A DNA stretch of 64,000 nt, taken from NCBI RefSeq assembly GCF_900114015.1, contig NZ_FORN01000017.1, positions 32,236 to 96,235 on the forward strand. Reading direction: 5' to 3'. A model generated the notes under the pieces. It ran no database searches and had not been told where the DNA came from. It saw nothing but the letters and a program-made list of their open reading frames with translations. The position numbers and the translations under genes were made by a program. This DNA is from Caulobacter sp. UNC279MFTsu5.1 (GTDB lineage Bacteria; Pseudomonadota; Alphaproteobacteria; Caulobacterales; Caulobacteraceae). Below, in pieces: positions 1 through 7,945 of this stretch (positions are counted from its first letter, which is position 1; every line of letters starts with the position of its first letter).

Positions 1-1205
1 CCCAGGGCCGCGGCGTTCTCGTAGCGGTCGACCTTGGTCCCGTTGGGCAGGGTCACCTGGGTGGTCGCCTCGAACCGGTTGACGGGATCCTCGTTCTTGG
101 TCCCGCCGACCTGCAACTGCTGCATCATGTCGGCCAGGGGCTCGGTCTGCTTGTCGTTCAGCATCTGCTTGGCGTAGGTGGCGAAGGCCGTGCCGTCGCG
201 GGTCTCGGCGTTGAACGACAGCTCGCGCATCACGCCCGACACGTCGCTCTTGAGCACGGCGGTCAGGCCCTCGGCCATGGTCCGGGTGGCCGCGTTGCGG
301 TCCATGACGCTGACCCCTAGCAGCAGGTTCTGCTGCGGCACGTCCTTCAGCACGGCCGAGCCCTCGGCGAACAGCCGCGCCTTGAAGTCGGCGTCGGTCG
401 ACTGGGCGCCGGCCTCCAGGATCGCCTTGTAGGTCGAGGTGTCCAGGCTGGTGCTGTTGCTGTGGGCCGCGCCGCCCATCGAGACGGTCGTGGTGTCCAT
501 CTCCTCGCGGTGCGTGGACGCGGCCAGCACGCCGCGCAACTGCTCGGAGCTCAAGGCCTTGAACGCCTGCTCGGCGACGGCCGGATTGCCCTTGAGGCTG
601 GCCAGCACCTGGCCCACCGCGGCGGCCTCGGCGTCGCCATGGCTGGTCACCCGGATCGAGCCGCCCAGGGTGAACGGGCTGGTGGTGTCGGCGGCGTGGT
701 CCAGGGTCGAGCCGGCCTGGGCCCTGACATAGTCCAGCTTGGCGTCGGGGGTGGCGTGGGTGGCGATGGCCTTGCCCAGGGCCTCGACGTCAGCCTTGCC
801 ATGATAGTCGCCGCCTGCCTTGGCGAAGGCGTCCGACAGCGACTTCAGCTCGGTCCCGCCCAGGTCCCTGGCCATCTCGGCGAAGAAGTCGCGCTTCTCG
901 TCGGCCGACAGGCCGCCCAGACCGAAGCTCTTGCCGTCGTTGATCTCGGAGGCCAGCTTGTCCAGCCCGCCGTCCTTGGCCAGTTCGCTGATCGCCGCCC
1001 GGGTGTTGACCGCGTCCAGCCCCTTCAGAGCCCCGACGGCGTTCTTCACGTCGCCGTTGGTGATCGGATTGAAGAAGCCGCTTTCCATGGCCTTGTGGAC
1101 GGTGTTGACCGCGTCCTTCGAAGGCTGGAGCGAGGGCGGCGGCGGGGCCGGCGGGGGCGGAGGAGGCGCCTGGCGAACCGAGGTCGAGGACGCGGCGTCG
1201 AGCAT
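1..1205 (-). CDS. Unrecognised protein, 5' part only (runs off the window)
   Basis: An open frame runs on the minus strand from an ATG at 1205 through the left edge of the window, so at least 401 residues are present and the C-terminus is missing. The N-terminus has no signal peptide. It carries a proline-rich stretch (about residues 11-26), then an Ala/Asp/Lys-rich, probably alpha-helical soluble region with repeated motifs such as DAVNT and LAKDGGLDKL. I do not recognise a family. Its internal repetition and lack of membrane segments fit a large structural or secreted-effector type protein, but nothing seen proves that. A perfect 16-bp palindrome lies 73 bp upstream of the start. Confidence 0.6.
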   Translation of the reverse strand, partial: MLDAASSTSVRQAPPPPPPAPPPPSLQPSKDAVNTVHKAMESGFFNPITNGDVKNAVGALKGLDAVNTRAAISELAKDGGLDKLASEINDGKSFGLGGLSADEKRDFFAEMARDLGGTELKSLSDAFAKAGGDYHGKADVEALGKAIATHATPDAKLDYVRAQAGSTLDHAADTTSPFTLGGSIRVTSHGDAEAAAVGQVLASLKGNPAVAEQAFKALSSEQLRGVLAASTHREEMDTTTVSMGGAAHSNSTSLDTSTYKAILEAGAQSTDADFKARLFAEGSAVLKDVPQQNLLLGVSVMDRNAATRTMAEGLTAVLKSDVSGVMRELSFNAETRDGTAFATYAKQMLNDKQTEPLADMMQQLQVGGTKNEDPVNRFEATTQVTLPNGTKVDRYENAAAL

Positions 1206-1277
1206 GGCGAAACTCCCTGGCTGGCCGCCAACCACGGCGACGCCGACAGTTTCGGTCGTGAGGGTCGCGGCCGCCAG

Positions 1278-1293
1278 CTAGGGAATTCCCTAG
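1278..1293. promoter_or_regulatory. Perfect 16-bp palindrome upstream of the left-edge gene
   Basis: CTAGGGAATTCCCTAG reads identically on both strands. It sits in the 205-bp divergent region between the gene starting at 1205 (minus) and the small gene starting at 1411 (plus). Its position suits an operator, but no regulator for it is identifiable here. Confidence 0.4.
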
Positions 1294-1410
1294 TCGCCGA
1301 CGCGACGACGATCGCGCCGGCGGCGTCGCGGATCGGGATGGCGAGGCGGCGGACGCTGGGAACGCCCGTCTCTCCGATCGGTTTGAAAAGGGCAGATATG
1401 GAGGAAGCCA

Positions 1411-1605
1411 ATGTCCAAAGCCCCGCCCATTCCGCCGGAGCAACGCACCTTCAAGGGCCAGAAGCCCGAGATCGAAGGCCAAGGCGGTCACGACGATCTG
1501 CAGTCGCCCGATCCGGGCAACGCCGACGTCAACCTCAGCGAGCAGGGCCGTCACGGCAACCTGCGCCAGAACACCTCCCATTCCCGCAACGTGCAGGATC
1601 GCTGA
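1411..1605 (+). CDS. Small hydrophilic hypothetical protein (64 aa)
   Basis: The protein is 64 residues, strongly hydrophilic, rich in Gln, Gly, Asp, Asn and Pro, and has no signal peptide or membrane segment. A good ribosome binding site (GGAGGA, 1400-1405) lies 5 bp before the ATG, which supports real translation. It is followed after 2 bp by a second small polar gene, so the two probably form a bicistronic unit. No family is recognised. The composition suggests an intrinsically disordered, hydrophilin-like protein, which is inference from composition only. Confidence 0.65.
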   Translation: MSKAPPIPPEQRTFKGQKPEIEGQGGHDDLQSPDPGNADVNLSEQGRHGNLRQNTSHSRNVQDR

Positions 1606-1607
1606 CC

Positions 1608-1832
1608 ATGCCCGGCAAGACCACCGACCGCTGGGGCGGCCCCGGCGCCAGCCACGAGAACGCCAAGCATCCGCCCCCCGATCCGACCGTCAAGGACCCG
1701 GACGACCGCGATCGCTACAGCCGCCACAGCAAGGTCTCCGGCGGCGGCGGCGAGTCCGACGTCCACCACGCCCACGACCCGGACCGCAAGGACGATTTCC
1801 AGGCCAACGACGCGCAGAAGAAGAAGCACTGA
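1608..1832 (+). CDS. Small His/Asp/Lys-rich hypothetical protein (74 aa)
   Basis: The ATG lies 2 bp after the TGA of the preceding small gene, so the pair looks translationally coupled. The 74-residue product is very polar, with many Asp, His, Lys and Gly, a Gly run near residue 48 and a Lys-rich C-terminus. It has no hydrophobic stretch. Like its neighbour it looks disordered and I cannot assign a function. A longer frame starting at 462 covers the same end, but its N-terminal part overlaps the minus-strand gene and is probably spurious. Confidence 0.6.
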   Translation: MPGKTTDRWGGPGASHENAKHPPPDPTVKDPDDRDRYSRHSKVSGGGGESDVHHAHDPDRKDDFQANDAQKKKH

Positions 1833-1844
1833 GCTTCTAAACCT

Positions 1845-1877
1845 CCGCTCCTCCCGGCCCGTCGCCGGGATGAGCGG
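1845..1877. terminator. REP-type hairpin between convergent genes, copy 1
   Basis: Arms CCGCTCCTCCCGGC (1845-1858) and GCCGGGATGAGCGG (1864-1877) form a 14-bp stem with one mismatch and a 5-nt loop. It lies in the 54-bp gap between the small gene ending at 1832 and the GST gene ending at 1887. The same palindrome recurs at 3460-3491 and 56775-56806, also between convergent genes. A bidirectional transcription end is likely, although no clear T-run follows. Confidence 0.6.
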
Positions 1878-1886
1878 TTCTTGAAT

Positions 1887-2612
1887 TCACGCCGCCTCGC
1901 GAACCTGTGGCGCGAACTCCGGATAGTAGCCCGCCATCATCCGCTCGGCGTAGCCGACCAGGTTGGGCAGGCTCTCGGCGCGGCGACGCAGCGGCGAGTC
2001 GAAGAACGGCGTCAGGATCTGCGCCAGCATGGCGAAGACGATGGCGTCGACGCTGGTGGGCCGGTGGCCCATCATGAACGACTTGTCGCCCAGCATCTCC
2101 GACAGGGCCGTCAGCGACCAGGCGCCCAGCTCCAGGATCTCCTCGGGCGAGTGGCGGCCGATGCCGACCGCCTTGAGGCTGGTCCGCACCGTGCCCAGCA
2201 GGCCGTCGATCGCGTCGGCCCGCGCCTCGCCCGGCAGGCCGTCGAACCAGCGGGCCGGCCCCTTGGCGAAGTTGTCGTCGTCGAAGAACCGGAAATGGCA
2301 ACTGGCCCAGCCCAGGTGGTTCTCGACCATGCGCTCGATCGCCCAGGCCTGGCCGCGCTGGGCCTTGCTGAGGCCGGCGTCCAGGTCGACGCCGTAGCTG
2401 CGCTCGATATAGGCGCGGATGAAGGTGGAGTCGGCGACCTTGACCCCGTCGTCGTCGATCCAGGGCAGTTGGCCCTTGGGCGAGGTCTCCGGATGGGCCG
2501 GGACCTTCTGGTACCAGAGGCCGGCCATCTTCAGGTGGATCTCGGTCTTGGTGACATAGGGGCTGCCTTCGGGGAGGCCGAAGGCGGGTCCGGCGGCGTA
2601 GAGCGTGATCAT
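1887..2612 (-). CDS. Glutathione S-transferase-like protein
   Basis: This is a 241-residue soluble protein. The N-terminal 80 residues look like a thioredoxin-fold GST domain, with the segment KGQLPWIDDDG matching the cis-Pro region followed by the conserved acidic turn, and ADSTFI following as in the glutathione-binding loop. The rest is helical and resembles the metaxin/FAX-like GST C-terminal domain. The start at 2612 is chosen because GGGAGA lies 7-8 bp upstream and the GST fold begins there; a longer frame from 2714 would run into the divergent promoter. It is transcribed away from the WYL regulator at 2735, which may control it. The substrate is unknown. Confidence 0.8.
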   Translation of the reverse strand: MITLYAAGPAFGLPEGSPYVTKTEIHLKMAGLWYQKVPAHPETSPKGQLPWIDDDGVKVADSTFIRAYIERSYGVDLDAGLSKAQRGQAWAIERMVENHLGWASCHFRFFDDDNFAKGPARWFDGLPGEARADAIDGLLGTVRTSLKAVGIGRHSPEEILELGAWSLTALSEMLGDKSFMMGHRPTSVDAIVFAMLAQILTPFFDSPLRRRAESLPNLVGYAERMMAGYYPEFAPQVREAA

Positions 2613-2697
2613 GGTGGTCTCTCCCTGCTGAGCCGCCTTTCGATGTCCGTCCAAGACCTCGTGTTGCGACAATCGGACGCTACCGCCATCCTGCTGC

Positions 2698-2714
2698 CAG
2701 CATGCTGTCAGCAT
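2698..2714. promoter_or_regulatory. Overlapping palindromes in the GST/WYL divergent promoter
   Basis: CAGCATGCTG (2698-2707) is a perfect 10-bp palindrome. It overlaps ATGCTG-T-CAGCAT (2702-2714), an inverted repeat with 6-bp arms. The hexamer CAGCAT therefore occurs three times in 17 bp, alternating in orientation. It lies 21 bp before the regulator ATG and about 85 bp upstream of the GST start, a natural place for an operator of the WYL regulator. Confidence 0.5.
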
Positions 2715-2734
2715 CGGTCGAGCAGAGTGGCCCC

Positions 2735-3451
2735 ATGAGACGCGCCGAACGCCTTTTCCAGATCATCCAGATCCTCCGTCGCAGTCGCCAGCCGGTCACG
2801 GCCGACGCCATGGCGGCCGAGCTGGAGACCTCCAAACGCAGCGTTTATCGCGACATCGCCGCCTTGATCGGCCAGAGGGCGCCCATCCGCGGCGAGGCGG
2901 GCGTCGGCTATGTGCTGGAGGCCGGATACGACATGCCGCCCCTGATGCTGACACCCGACGAGATCGAAGCCGCCGTGCTGGGGGCCCAGTGGGTCGCCGG
3001 CCGGGGCGATCCCGTCCTGGCCACCGCCGCCAACGACCTGATCGCCAAGATCGCAGCCGCCGTGCCCGAACAGCTGCGCCCCTACGTGCTGCAGCCGGCC
3101 ACCGGCGCCTCGCCGGCCTGGAACCAGCTGCCGGACGGCATCGACATCGCCCAGACCCGGGCCTGGATCCACGCCGGCCGCAAGATCCGACTGGACTATC
3201 GCGACGAGAAGGGCGCGGTCAGCCAGCGCGTCGTCTGGCCGGTGACGGTCGGCTATCGCGAGACCGTCCGGATGCTGATCGCCTGGTGCGAGCTGCGCAA
3301 CGACTTCCGCAACTTCCGCACCGACCGGATCGAGGGCGCGCAGTTCCTCGACGAGCGTCACGGCCAGCGGCCCGGCGTGCTGCGCGCGCGCTGGCAGCGG
3401 GCGCTGGAGGAGGAGCGCAAGCGGTGGGCGGCCAAGGCCGAGGGTTGCTGA
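2735..3451 (+). CDS. YafY-type HTH/WYL-domain transcriptional regulator
   Basis: The 238-residue protein begins with an HTH_11-type winged helix (residues 1-60; RRSRQPVTADAMAAELETSK is typical, with the recognition helix in SKRSVYRDIAAL). A linker and a WYL domain (about 130-215) follow, ending in a segment matching the usual ELRNDFRNFRTDRI pattern. WYL domains sense small ligands or nucleic acids in this family. The start at 2735 places the HTH at the N-terminus; the frame stays open to 2702 but that would swallow the palindromic operator. Divergent from the GST-like gene, so probable autoregulation and control of that gene. Confidence 0.85.
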   Translation: MRRAERLFQIIQILRRSRQPVTADAMAAELETSKRSVYRDIAALIGQRAPIRGEAGVGYVLEAGYDMPPLMLTPDEIEAAVLGAQWVAGRGDPVLATAANDLIAKIAAAVPEQLRPYVLQPATGASPAWNQLPDGIDIAQTRAWIHAGRKIRLDYRDEKGAVSQRVVWPVTVGYRETVRMLIAWCELRNDFRNFRTDRIEGAQFLDERHGQRPGVLRARWQRALEEERKRWAAKAEGC

Positions 3452-3459
3452 CTTTTGCT

Positions 3460-3491
3460 CCGCTCATCCCGACGTTCGCCGGGATGAGCGG
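3460..3491. terminator. REP-type hairpin between convergent genes, copy 2
   Basis: CCGCTCATCCC (3460-3470) pairs perfectly with GGGATGAGCGG (3481-3491), and pairing can continue inward with one mismatch. It occupies most of the 45-bp gap between the WYL regulator and the esterase gene, which converge here. See copies at 1845 and 56775. Confidence 0.6.
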
Positions 3492-3496
3492 CTGAT

Positions 3497-4489
3497 CTAG
3501 ATCCCGTGCCGCCTGGCGAAGGTCTCGAACAGGCTGGGCCAGGCGGCGACCGGCTTGCCCTCGATCGCGCGCAGGCCGAAGCCGTGGCCGCCCTCCTCGA
3601 AGACATGCAGCTCGGCCGGGACCGCCTTGGCCTTCAGGGCCGTGAACATCATCAGGCTGTTGACCACCGGCACGGTCCCGTCGTCGGCGGCGTGCAGCAG
3701 GAACACCGGCGGGACGCGAGCGGTGACGTTCTGGTCGGGCGAATAGAGCGCCACCTGCTCGGCCGTCGGCGACGAGCCCAGCAGGCGCCCGCGCGAGCCG
3801 GAATGGGCGGGCCCCTCCACCATCGACACCACCGGATAGATCAGGGCCGACAGGTCGGGTCGGGCCGACAGGTCGTCGGCGGCGTCGACCCGGTCATAGA
3901 CCTTGGCGTCGAAGCGGGTGGTCAGGCTGGCCGCCAGGTGCCCGCCGGCCGAGAAGCCCATGATCGACACCCGAGCCGGGTCGAACCGCATCGCCGCCGC
4001 CTTCGAGCGCGCCAGGCGCACGGCGCGCTGGGCGTCCTGCAGCGGCGTGTCGGGACCCGCGCCCCAATGGTCGCCGGGCAGGCGGTAGAGCAGGACGAAA
4101 CAGGTGTAGCCGCGGTCGGCCAGCCAGCGGGCCGTCTCGAAGCCTTCCTTGTCGCTGACTACGCGCTCGTAGCCGCCGCCGGGCATCAGCACCACCGCCG
4201 CGCCGTTGGCCTTGGCCGGGCGGAACACGGTCAGGGTCGGCTTGCGGGTGTGGGTCGTGGCGCGATCGGGCAGGCCGCCGGCGACCGTGCGGTCGATCAG
4301 GGTTTCGACGGCCGTGACGCCGGCCGAACCCGGCGGGTCGCCGGGCCACAGGGGGAGGACTTCGGTCGGATCCGTCGGAGCCTTCGCGGGCTGGGCGGGC
4401 TTTGGATCCGCGAGCGCGGCCCCCGCCAGCAGCGATGTCAGCAGGCCGCCCGTCAGGCTGGCCAAGGTTCCCCGGCGATTGAAGAACAT
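3497..4489 (-). CDS. Exported alpha/beta-hydrolase, esterase-like
   Basis: The protein has 330 residues with an N-terminal export signal (residues 1-27, NRRGT followed by a hydrophobic stretch ending ALA), so it is probably periplasmic. The fold shows an oxyanion-type GGG segment (LMPGGGY), the nucleophile Ser180 in GFSAGG, an Asp in HAADDGTVP and a His in GGHGFGL near the C-terminus, giving a complete triad. The arrangement matches small acetyl-xylan esterase-like or sugar-ester hydrolases. It converges with the WYL gene and sits alone. A role in deacylating carbohydrate is a family-level guess; the substrate is not visible. Confidence 0.8.
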   Translation of the reverse strand: MFFNRRGTLASLTGGLLTSLLAGAALADPKPAQPAKAPTDPTEVLPLWPGDPPGSAGVTAVETLIDRTVAGGLPDRATTHTRKPTLTVFRPAKANGAAVVLMPGGGYERVVSDKEGFETARWLADRGYTCFVLLYRLPGDHWGAGPDTPLQDAQRAVRLARSKAAAMRFDPARVSIMGFSAGGHLAASLTTRFDAKVYDRVDAADDLSARPDLSALIYPVVSMVEGPAHSGSRGRLLGSSPTAEQVALYSPDQNVTARVPPVFLLHAADDGTVPVVNSLMMFTALKAKAVPAELHVFEEGGHGFGLRAIEGKPVAAWPSLFETFARRHGI

Positions 4490-4568
4490 GCGACCTCCCT
4501 AAGCGACGCGGAGGGACCCTAGGGCGGGGCCTCCGTCGCGGCAAGTCACCGGTGTCATGCCCTGCGGC

Positions 4569-5375
4569 TCAGGTCTTCGCGAACCGCAGGTGATGCAGCA
4601 CGATCCCGCTGGTGGTGGCCACGTTCAGCGAGTCAAAGCCGTTGGCCATCGGAATGCCTATGGTCCTTACCCGGTCCATGACAGCTTGCGACAGCCCCGG
4701 CCCTTCCGCCCCCAGCAGCACCGCCGCCCGGGACGGCGGATCGAGCCGCGCCAGGGTCTCGCCGGCCGCCGGGCTCAGGGCCAGCCCCTGGAAGTCGTGG
4801 CGCGCCAGCAGCGCGACCACGTCCTCGCCCGGCGCCAGCCAGGCGGTCGGCACGCTGAGCGTGGCGCCGATCGAGACCCGGATGGCCTTGCGATAGAACG
4901 GATCGCAGCAGTCGCCGTCCAGGATCACCCCATCGACGCCGAACGCGGCGGCGTTGCGGAAAAGGCCGCCCAGATTGTCATGGTTGGCGATGCCCATCAG
5001 CACCAGCACCACCGCGCGCGCGCCGGCCCGGCTCAGCAGCGCCTCGGTGGACGGCGGCTCGGGCTTGACCCCGACGGCCAGGACCCCGCGATGCAGGTGG
5101 AAGCCGGCGATGGCGTCCAGCACCGCCTGGCCGGCCACGTGCACCGGGACGCTCGGCGGCAGGCCCGCCAGCACCTCGCCCAGCTTGTCGATCCGCTTGC
5201 CGTCGATCAGCAGCGACCGGACGCGCTGCGGCGCGTCGCGGACGAAGGCCCGCAGCACGGTCTCGCCCTCGGCGATGAACAGGCCCTGGCGGCCGACCAG
5301 GTCGCGCTCCTTGATGTCGCGATAGGCCGCCACGCGGGGGTCGTCGGGATCGTCGATGGGGATCAGGTCGGGCAA
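4569..5375 (-). CDS. SpoU/TrmH-family RNA 2'-O-methyltransferase
   Basis: The predicted protein is 268 residues. The C-terminal SPOUT domain shows the family motifs in order: VLVLMGIANHDNLGG..RNAAAFG (motif 1), LLGAEGPGLS (motif 2) and IPMANGFDSLNVATTSGI (motif 3, the knotted SAM site). The N-terminal 100 residues look like the L30e-like substrate-binding domain. It probably methylates ribose in rRNA or tRNA. I place the start at a TTG (5375) because no ATG lies in frame before the protein begins to match the family; the ribosome site (GAGAA) is weak. It follows the symporter gene by 20 bp on the same strand. Confidence 0.85.
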   Translation of the reverse strand: MPDLIPIDDPDDPRVAAYRDIKERDLVGRQGLFIAEGETVLRAFVRDAPQRVRSLLIDGKRIDKLGEVLAGLPPSVPVHVAGQAVLDAIAGFHLHRGVLAVGVKPEPPSTEALLSRAGARAVVLVLMGIANHDNLGGLFRNAAAFGVDGVILDGDCCDPFYRKAIRVSIGATLSVPTAWLAPGEDVVALLARHDFQGLALSPAAGETLARLDPPSRAAVLLGAEGPGLSQAVMDRVRTIGIPMANGFDSLNVATTSGIVLHHLRFAKT

Positions 5376-5395
5376 CGAGGTTCTCGGGAAAGATG

Positions 5396-6667
5396 CTAGC
5401 GCACGCCCCGTATCGGAAGGATGGCCAGACCGCCAGCCGCCGCCAGTCCGGCGGCCACCAGATAGAGGGCGTGGTAGTTCACATGGGCCGGACCCAGCAC
5501 CCACATGGCCAGGACCGGCGCCATGGCCTGGGGCAAGGTGTTGGCCAGGTTGATCACCCCCAGGTCCTTGCCGGCGTCCTTCTGCGAGGGCAGCACCTGA
5601 CTGACCAGGGCGATGTCGACGGCGTAGTAGCAGCCGACCGCGCAGCCGAAGATCACGAAGCCCGCCACCACCACCGGCCAGCCGGGCACGAGCGAGAAGA
5701 CCAACATCGCCGCCGCCAGGATCAGGGCCGCCCCGGCCGCGAACAGCTTGCGGCGCTTGAGGCGGTCGGACAGCATGCCGCCCAGCATGCCGCAGGCCAG
5801 GTTGGCGCAGGTGGCCACCGTGGTCAGCAGGGCCATGCCCTGCTCGGCCCGCCGGCCCGGGAACAGGTCGGTGTAGTGCAGCGCGTCCTGCAGATAGAAC
5901 AGCATGTAGCCCTGGGTCAGGGTGATCGCGACCAGCACCATGAACCGGCTGATCCAGGCCAGGGCGAAGTCCGGATAGGCCCGCGGATCGATCCAGAACC
6001 CGGCCAGGAAGCTGCGCCAGTCGAACGGCGGCCGCTCGCCGCGCGGCAGCGGCGGATCGTTCAGGCTCAGGGCGAACGGCGCGATCGCCGCCAGCAGCAC
6101 CACGGCGATGGCCAGGTAGCGCGAGGCCTCGCCGACCAGCAGGCCGCCAACCAGGATCGCGCCGGCCATGGCGCCGATCGGATGGCCCAGGCTGAGAAAG
6201 GCCGCCACCCTGCCCTTCTGGGCGTCGGGCACCCGATCGGGCAGCACGGCCAGCAGGGCCGCGAACAGCAGGTTGAAGGCCAGCTGGAAACAGACGACCC
6301 CCGCCATCAGCTGGACCGCGCTGTGGGCCATCATGATCAGGAAGTAGGACGCCACCGTGCCCAGCGCCCCGACCACCATCCAGGGTCGCCGCCGGCCGAA
6401 GCGCGAGGTCGTCCGGTCGCTGATCGCGCCGGCCAGCAGGTTGGCGAGGCTGGCGCTGATCGAGCCCAGAATGGCGACCTGGCTCAGCACCACGGCCTTG
6501 CCGGCCGAATCGATGGCCTGGGCCTTCAACGGCAGCAGCACCTGGAACAGGGGCATGAAACTGACATAGGCCCCGATCTGGGCCAGGGTGAAGGCGGCGA
6601 TGAAGCCGGGCTTCACGAAGGTTGTCGGCCTTGCCCTGTCGATTCCCGCCACCTCCGCCGCCGTCAT
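5396..6667 (-). CDS. MFS/GPH-family sugar symporter
   Basis: This is a polytopic 423-residue membrane protein with about 12 hydrophobic segments. The cytoplasmic loop after helix 2 reads GAISDRTTSRFGRRRPW, the signature of the glycoside-pentoside-hexuronide:cation symporter family (MelB-like and related). It probably imports an oligosaccharide or glycoside with a cation. Two ATG codons lie in tandem (6670 and 6667); the second is preferred because GGAGG is 4 bp upstream of it and directly abuts the first. Divergent from a LacI regulator 219 bp away, the expected partner. Substrate unknown. Confidence 0.85.
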   Translation of the reverse strand: MTAAEVAGIDRARPTTFVKPGFIAAFTLAQIGAYVSFMPLFQVLLPLKAQAIDSAGKAVVLSQVAILGSISASLANLLAGAISDRTTSRFGRRRPWMVVGALGTVASYFLIMMAHSAVQLMAGVVCFQLAFNLLFAALLAVLPDRVPDAQKGRVAAFLSLGHPIGAMAGAILVGGLLVGEASRYLAIAVVLLAAIAPFALSLNDPPLPRGERPPFDWRSFLAGFWIDPRAYPDFALAWISRFMVLVAITLTQGYMLFYLQDALHYTDLFPGRRAEQGMALLTTVATCANLACGMLGGMLSDRLKRRKLFAAGAALILAAAMLVFSLVPGWPVVVAGFVIFGCAVGCYYAVDIALVSQVLPSQKDAGKDLGVINLANTLPQAMAPVLAMWVLGPAHVNYHALYLVAAGLAAAGGLAILPIRGVR

Positions 6668-6886
6668 CATCCCTCCCCGAACGCACGCGATCTCCGCCGC
6701 GATTGGCCCGGACACTGGCCTTCCGCGCCGGGGGACACAAGGCGCGAGCGGCGACAAAGCCGGCATTGCGGCGCCCGATCGCGCTTTTTTTGGATTCCGA
6801 GCGTCGCCTTATGGCGCGCAGTTGCTCTAGGCTGGCGACATGAAGATGAGTCCAATCCAACAGGACCTCGGCGAGCGGGCGGTTTC

Positions 6887-7942
6887 ATGGCGTCGGTGAC
6901 GATCTACGACGTGGCGGCGCGCGCCGACGTGTCGATCAAGACGGTCTCGCGCGTCATGAACAACGAACCCAACGTGCGGCCGCAGATGCGCGAGCGCGTG
7001 CTCGAAGCCGCCGGCGCCCTGGGCTACGCCCCCAACCTGTCGGCCCGCAGCCTGGCCGGCTCGCGCTCGTTCGTGATCGCCGTCTTCGTCGACGCCTCCC
7101 TGACCCTGGACCACTGGCGCAGCGAGCGCGGCTCGGACTACCTGCAGCGCATCCAGCTGGGCGCCACGGTCGAGTCGCGCGGCGCGGGCTACCACCTGCT
7201 GGTCGAGCTGATCGACCACGACGACCCGCGCGTCCGCCAGGAGGTCGGCGCCCTGCTGGCCGCCCTCAAGCCCGACGGCGTCATCCTGACCCCGCCCTCC
7301 TGCGACAACGAGGTGGTGCTGGAGCTGCTGGACAAGGCCGGCACGCCCTATGTGCGGCTGGGTCCGGAGAAGCCGGAAGGCCTGGGCCCTCGGGTGCACA
7401 TGGACGACGTCGCCGCCGCCCGCGAGATGACCGATCACCTGATCGGGCTGGGCCACCGGCGGATCGGCTTCATCACCGGCGACCAGCGCTATGGCGCCAG
7501 CCAGGCCCGCCGCGAGGGCTATGTCGCCGCCATGAAGGCGCGCGGCCTGAAGGTCGACAAGGCTTGGCTGCAACCGGGCGACTTCACGTTCGAGTCCGGG
7601 CACAAGGCCGCAACGGCCCTGTTGGCCCTCGATGAGCGGCCGACGGCGATCTTCGCCAGCTCCGACGAAATGGCCCTGGGCGCCCTGGCGGCGGCGGCCG
7701 AGGCCGAGCTTTCATGCCCCGGCGACCTCTCGGTGGCCGGGTTCGACGACAGTCCCGTCTCGCGCCTCAGCCGCCCGCAGTTGACCACCATCCGCCAGCC
7801 CCTGGTGGAGATGTCGACCCTGGCCACCAAGATGCTGATCAACGGCGTGACCCGCAAGGCCGAGGCCGGGACCGGCCCCCGCGACGAGCTCCTGCCCTTC
7901 ACCCTGATCCACCGGGCTTCCACCGCGCCGCCGAAGGGGTGA
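6887..7942 (+). CDS. LacI-family regulator of the adjacent sugar symporter
   Basis: The 351-residue protein begins with a LacI HTH (TIYDVAARADVSIKTVSRVMNN) and hinge helix (NLSARSLAGSRS), then a periplasmic-binding-protein-like core. The region FASSDEMALGAL and VAGFDDSPVSRLSRPQLTTIRQP are the usual ligand-domain signatures. It is divergent from the GPH symporter, so it very probably controls it in response to the imported sugar. Its recognition positions (Ile-Lys) differ from those of the two LacI proteins at 33518 and 40040 (Ser-Met), so it should read a different operator. I could not pick out that operator by eye. Confidence 0.92.
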   Translation: MASVTIYDVAARADVSIKTVSRVMNNEPNVRPQMRERVLEAAGALGYAPNLSARSLAGSRSFVIAVFVDASLTLDHWRSERGSDYLQRIQLGATVESRGAGYHLLVELIDHDDPRVRQEVGALLAALKPDGVILTPPSCDNEVVLELLDKAGTPYVRLGPEKPEGLGPRVHMDDVAAAREMTDHLIGLGHRRIGFITGDQRYGASQARREGYVAAMKARGLKVDKAWLQPGDFTFESGHKAATALLALDERPTAIFASSDEMALGALAAAAEAELSCPGDLSVAGFDDSPVSRLSRPQLTTIRQPLVEMSTLATKMLINGVTRKAEAGTGPRDELLPFTLIHRASTAPPKG

Positions 7943-7945
7943 GGC

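Noticed and set aside
4569..6860. Apparent fusion of an RNA methyltransferase with a 500-residue N-terminal extension
   Set aside because: The extension is an alternate frame of the symporter gene at 5396-6667; the methyltransferase domain begins only near 5375.
5393..7942. 849-residue frame containing the LacI gene
   Set aside because: The LacI HTH begins at 6887; the upstream part crosses the divergent promoter and the symporter gene.
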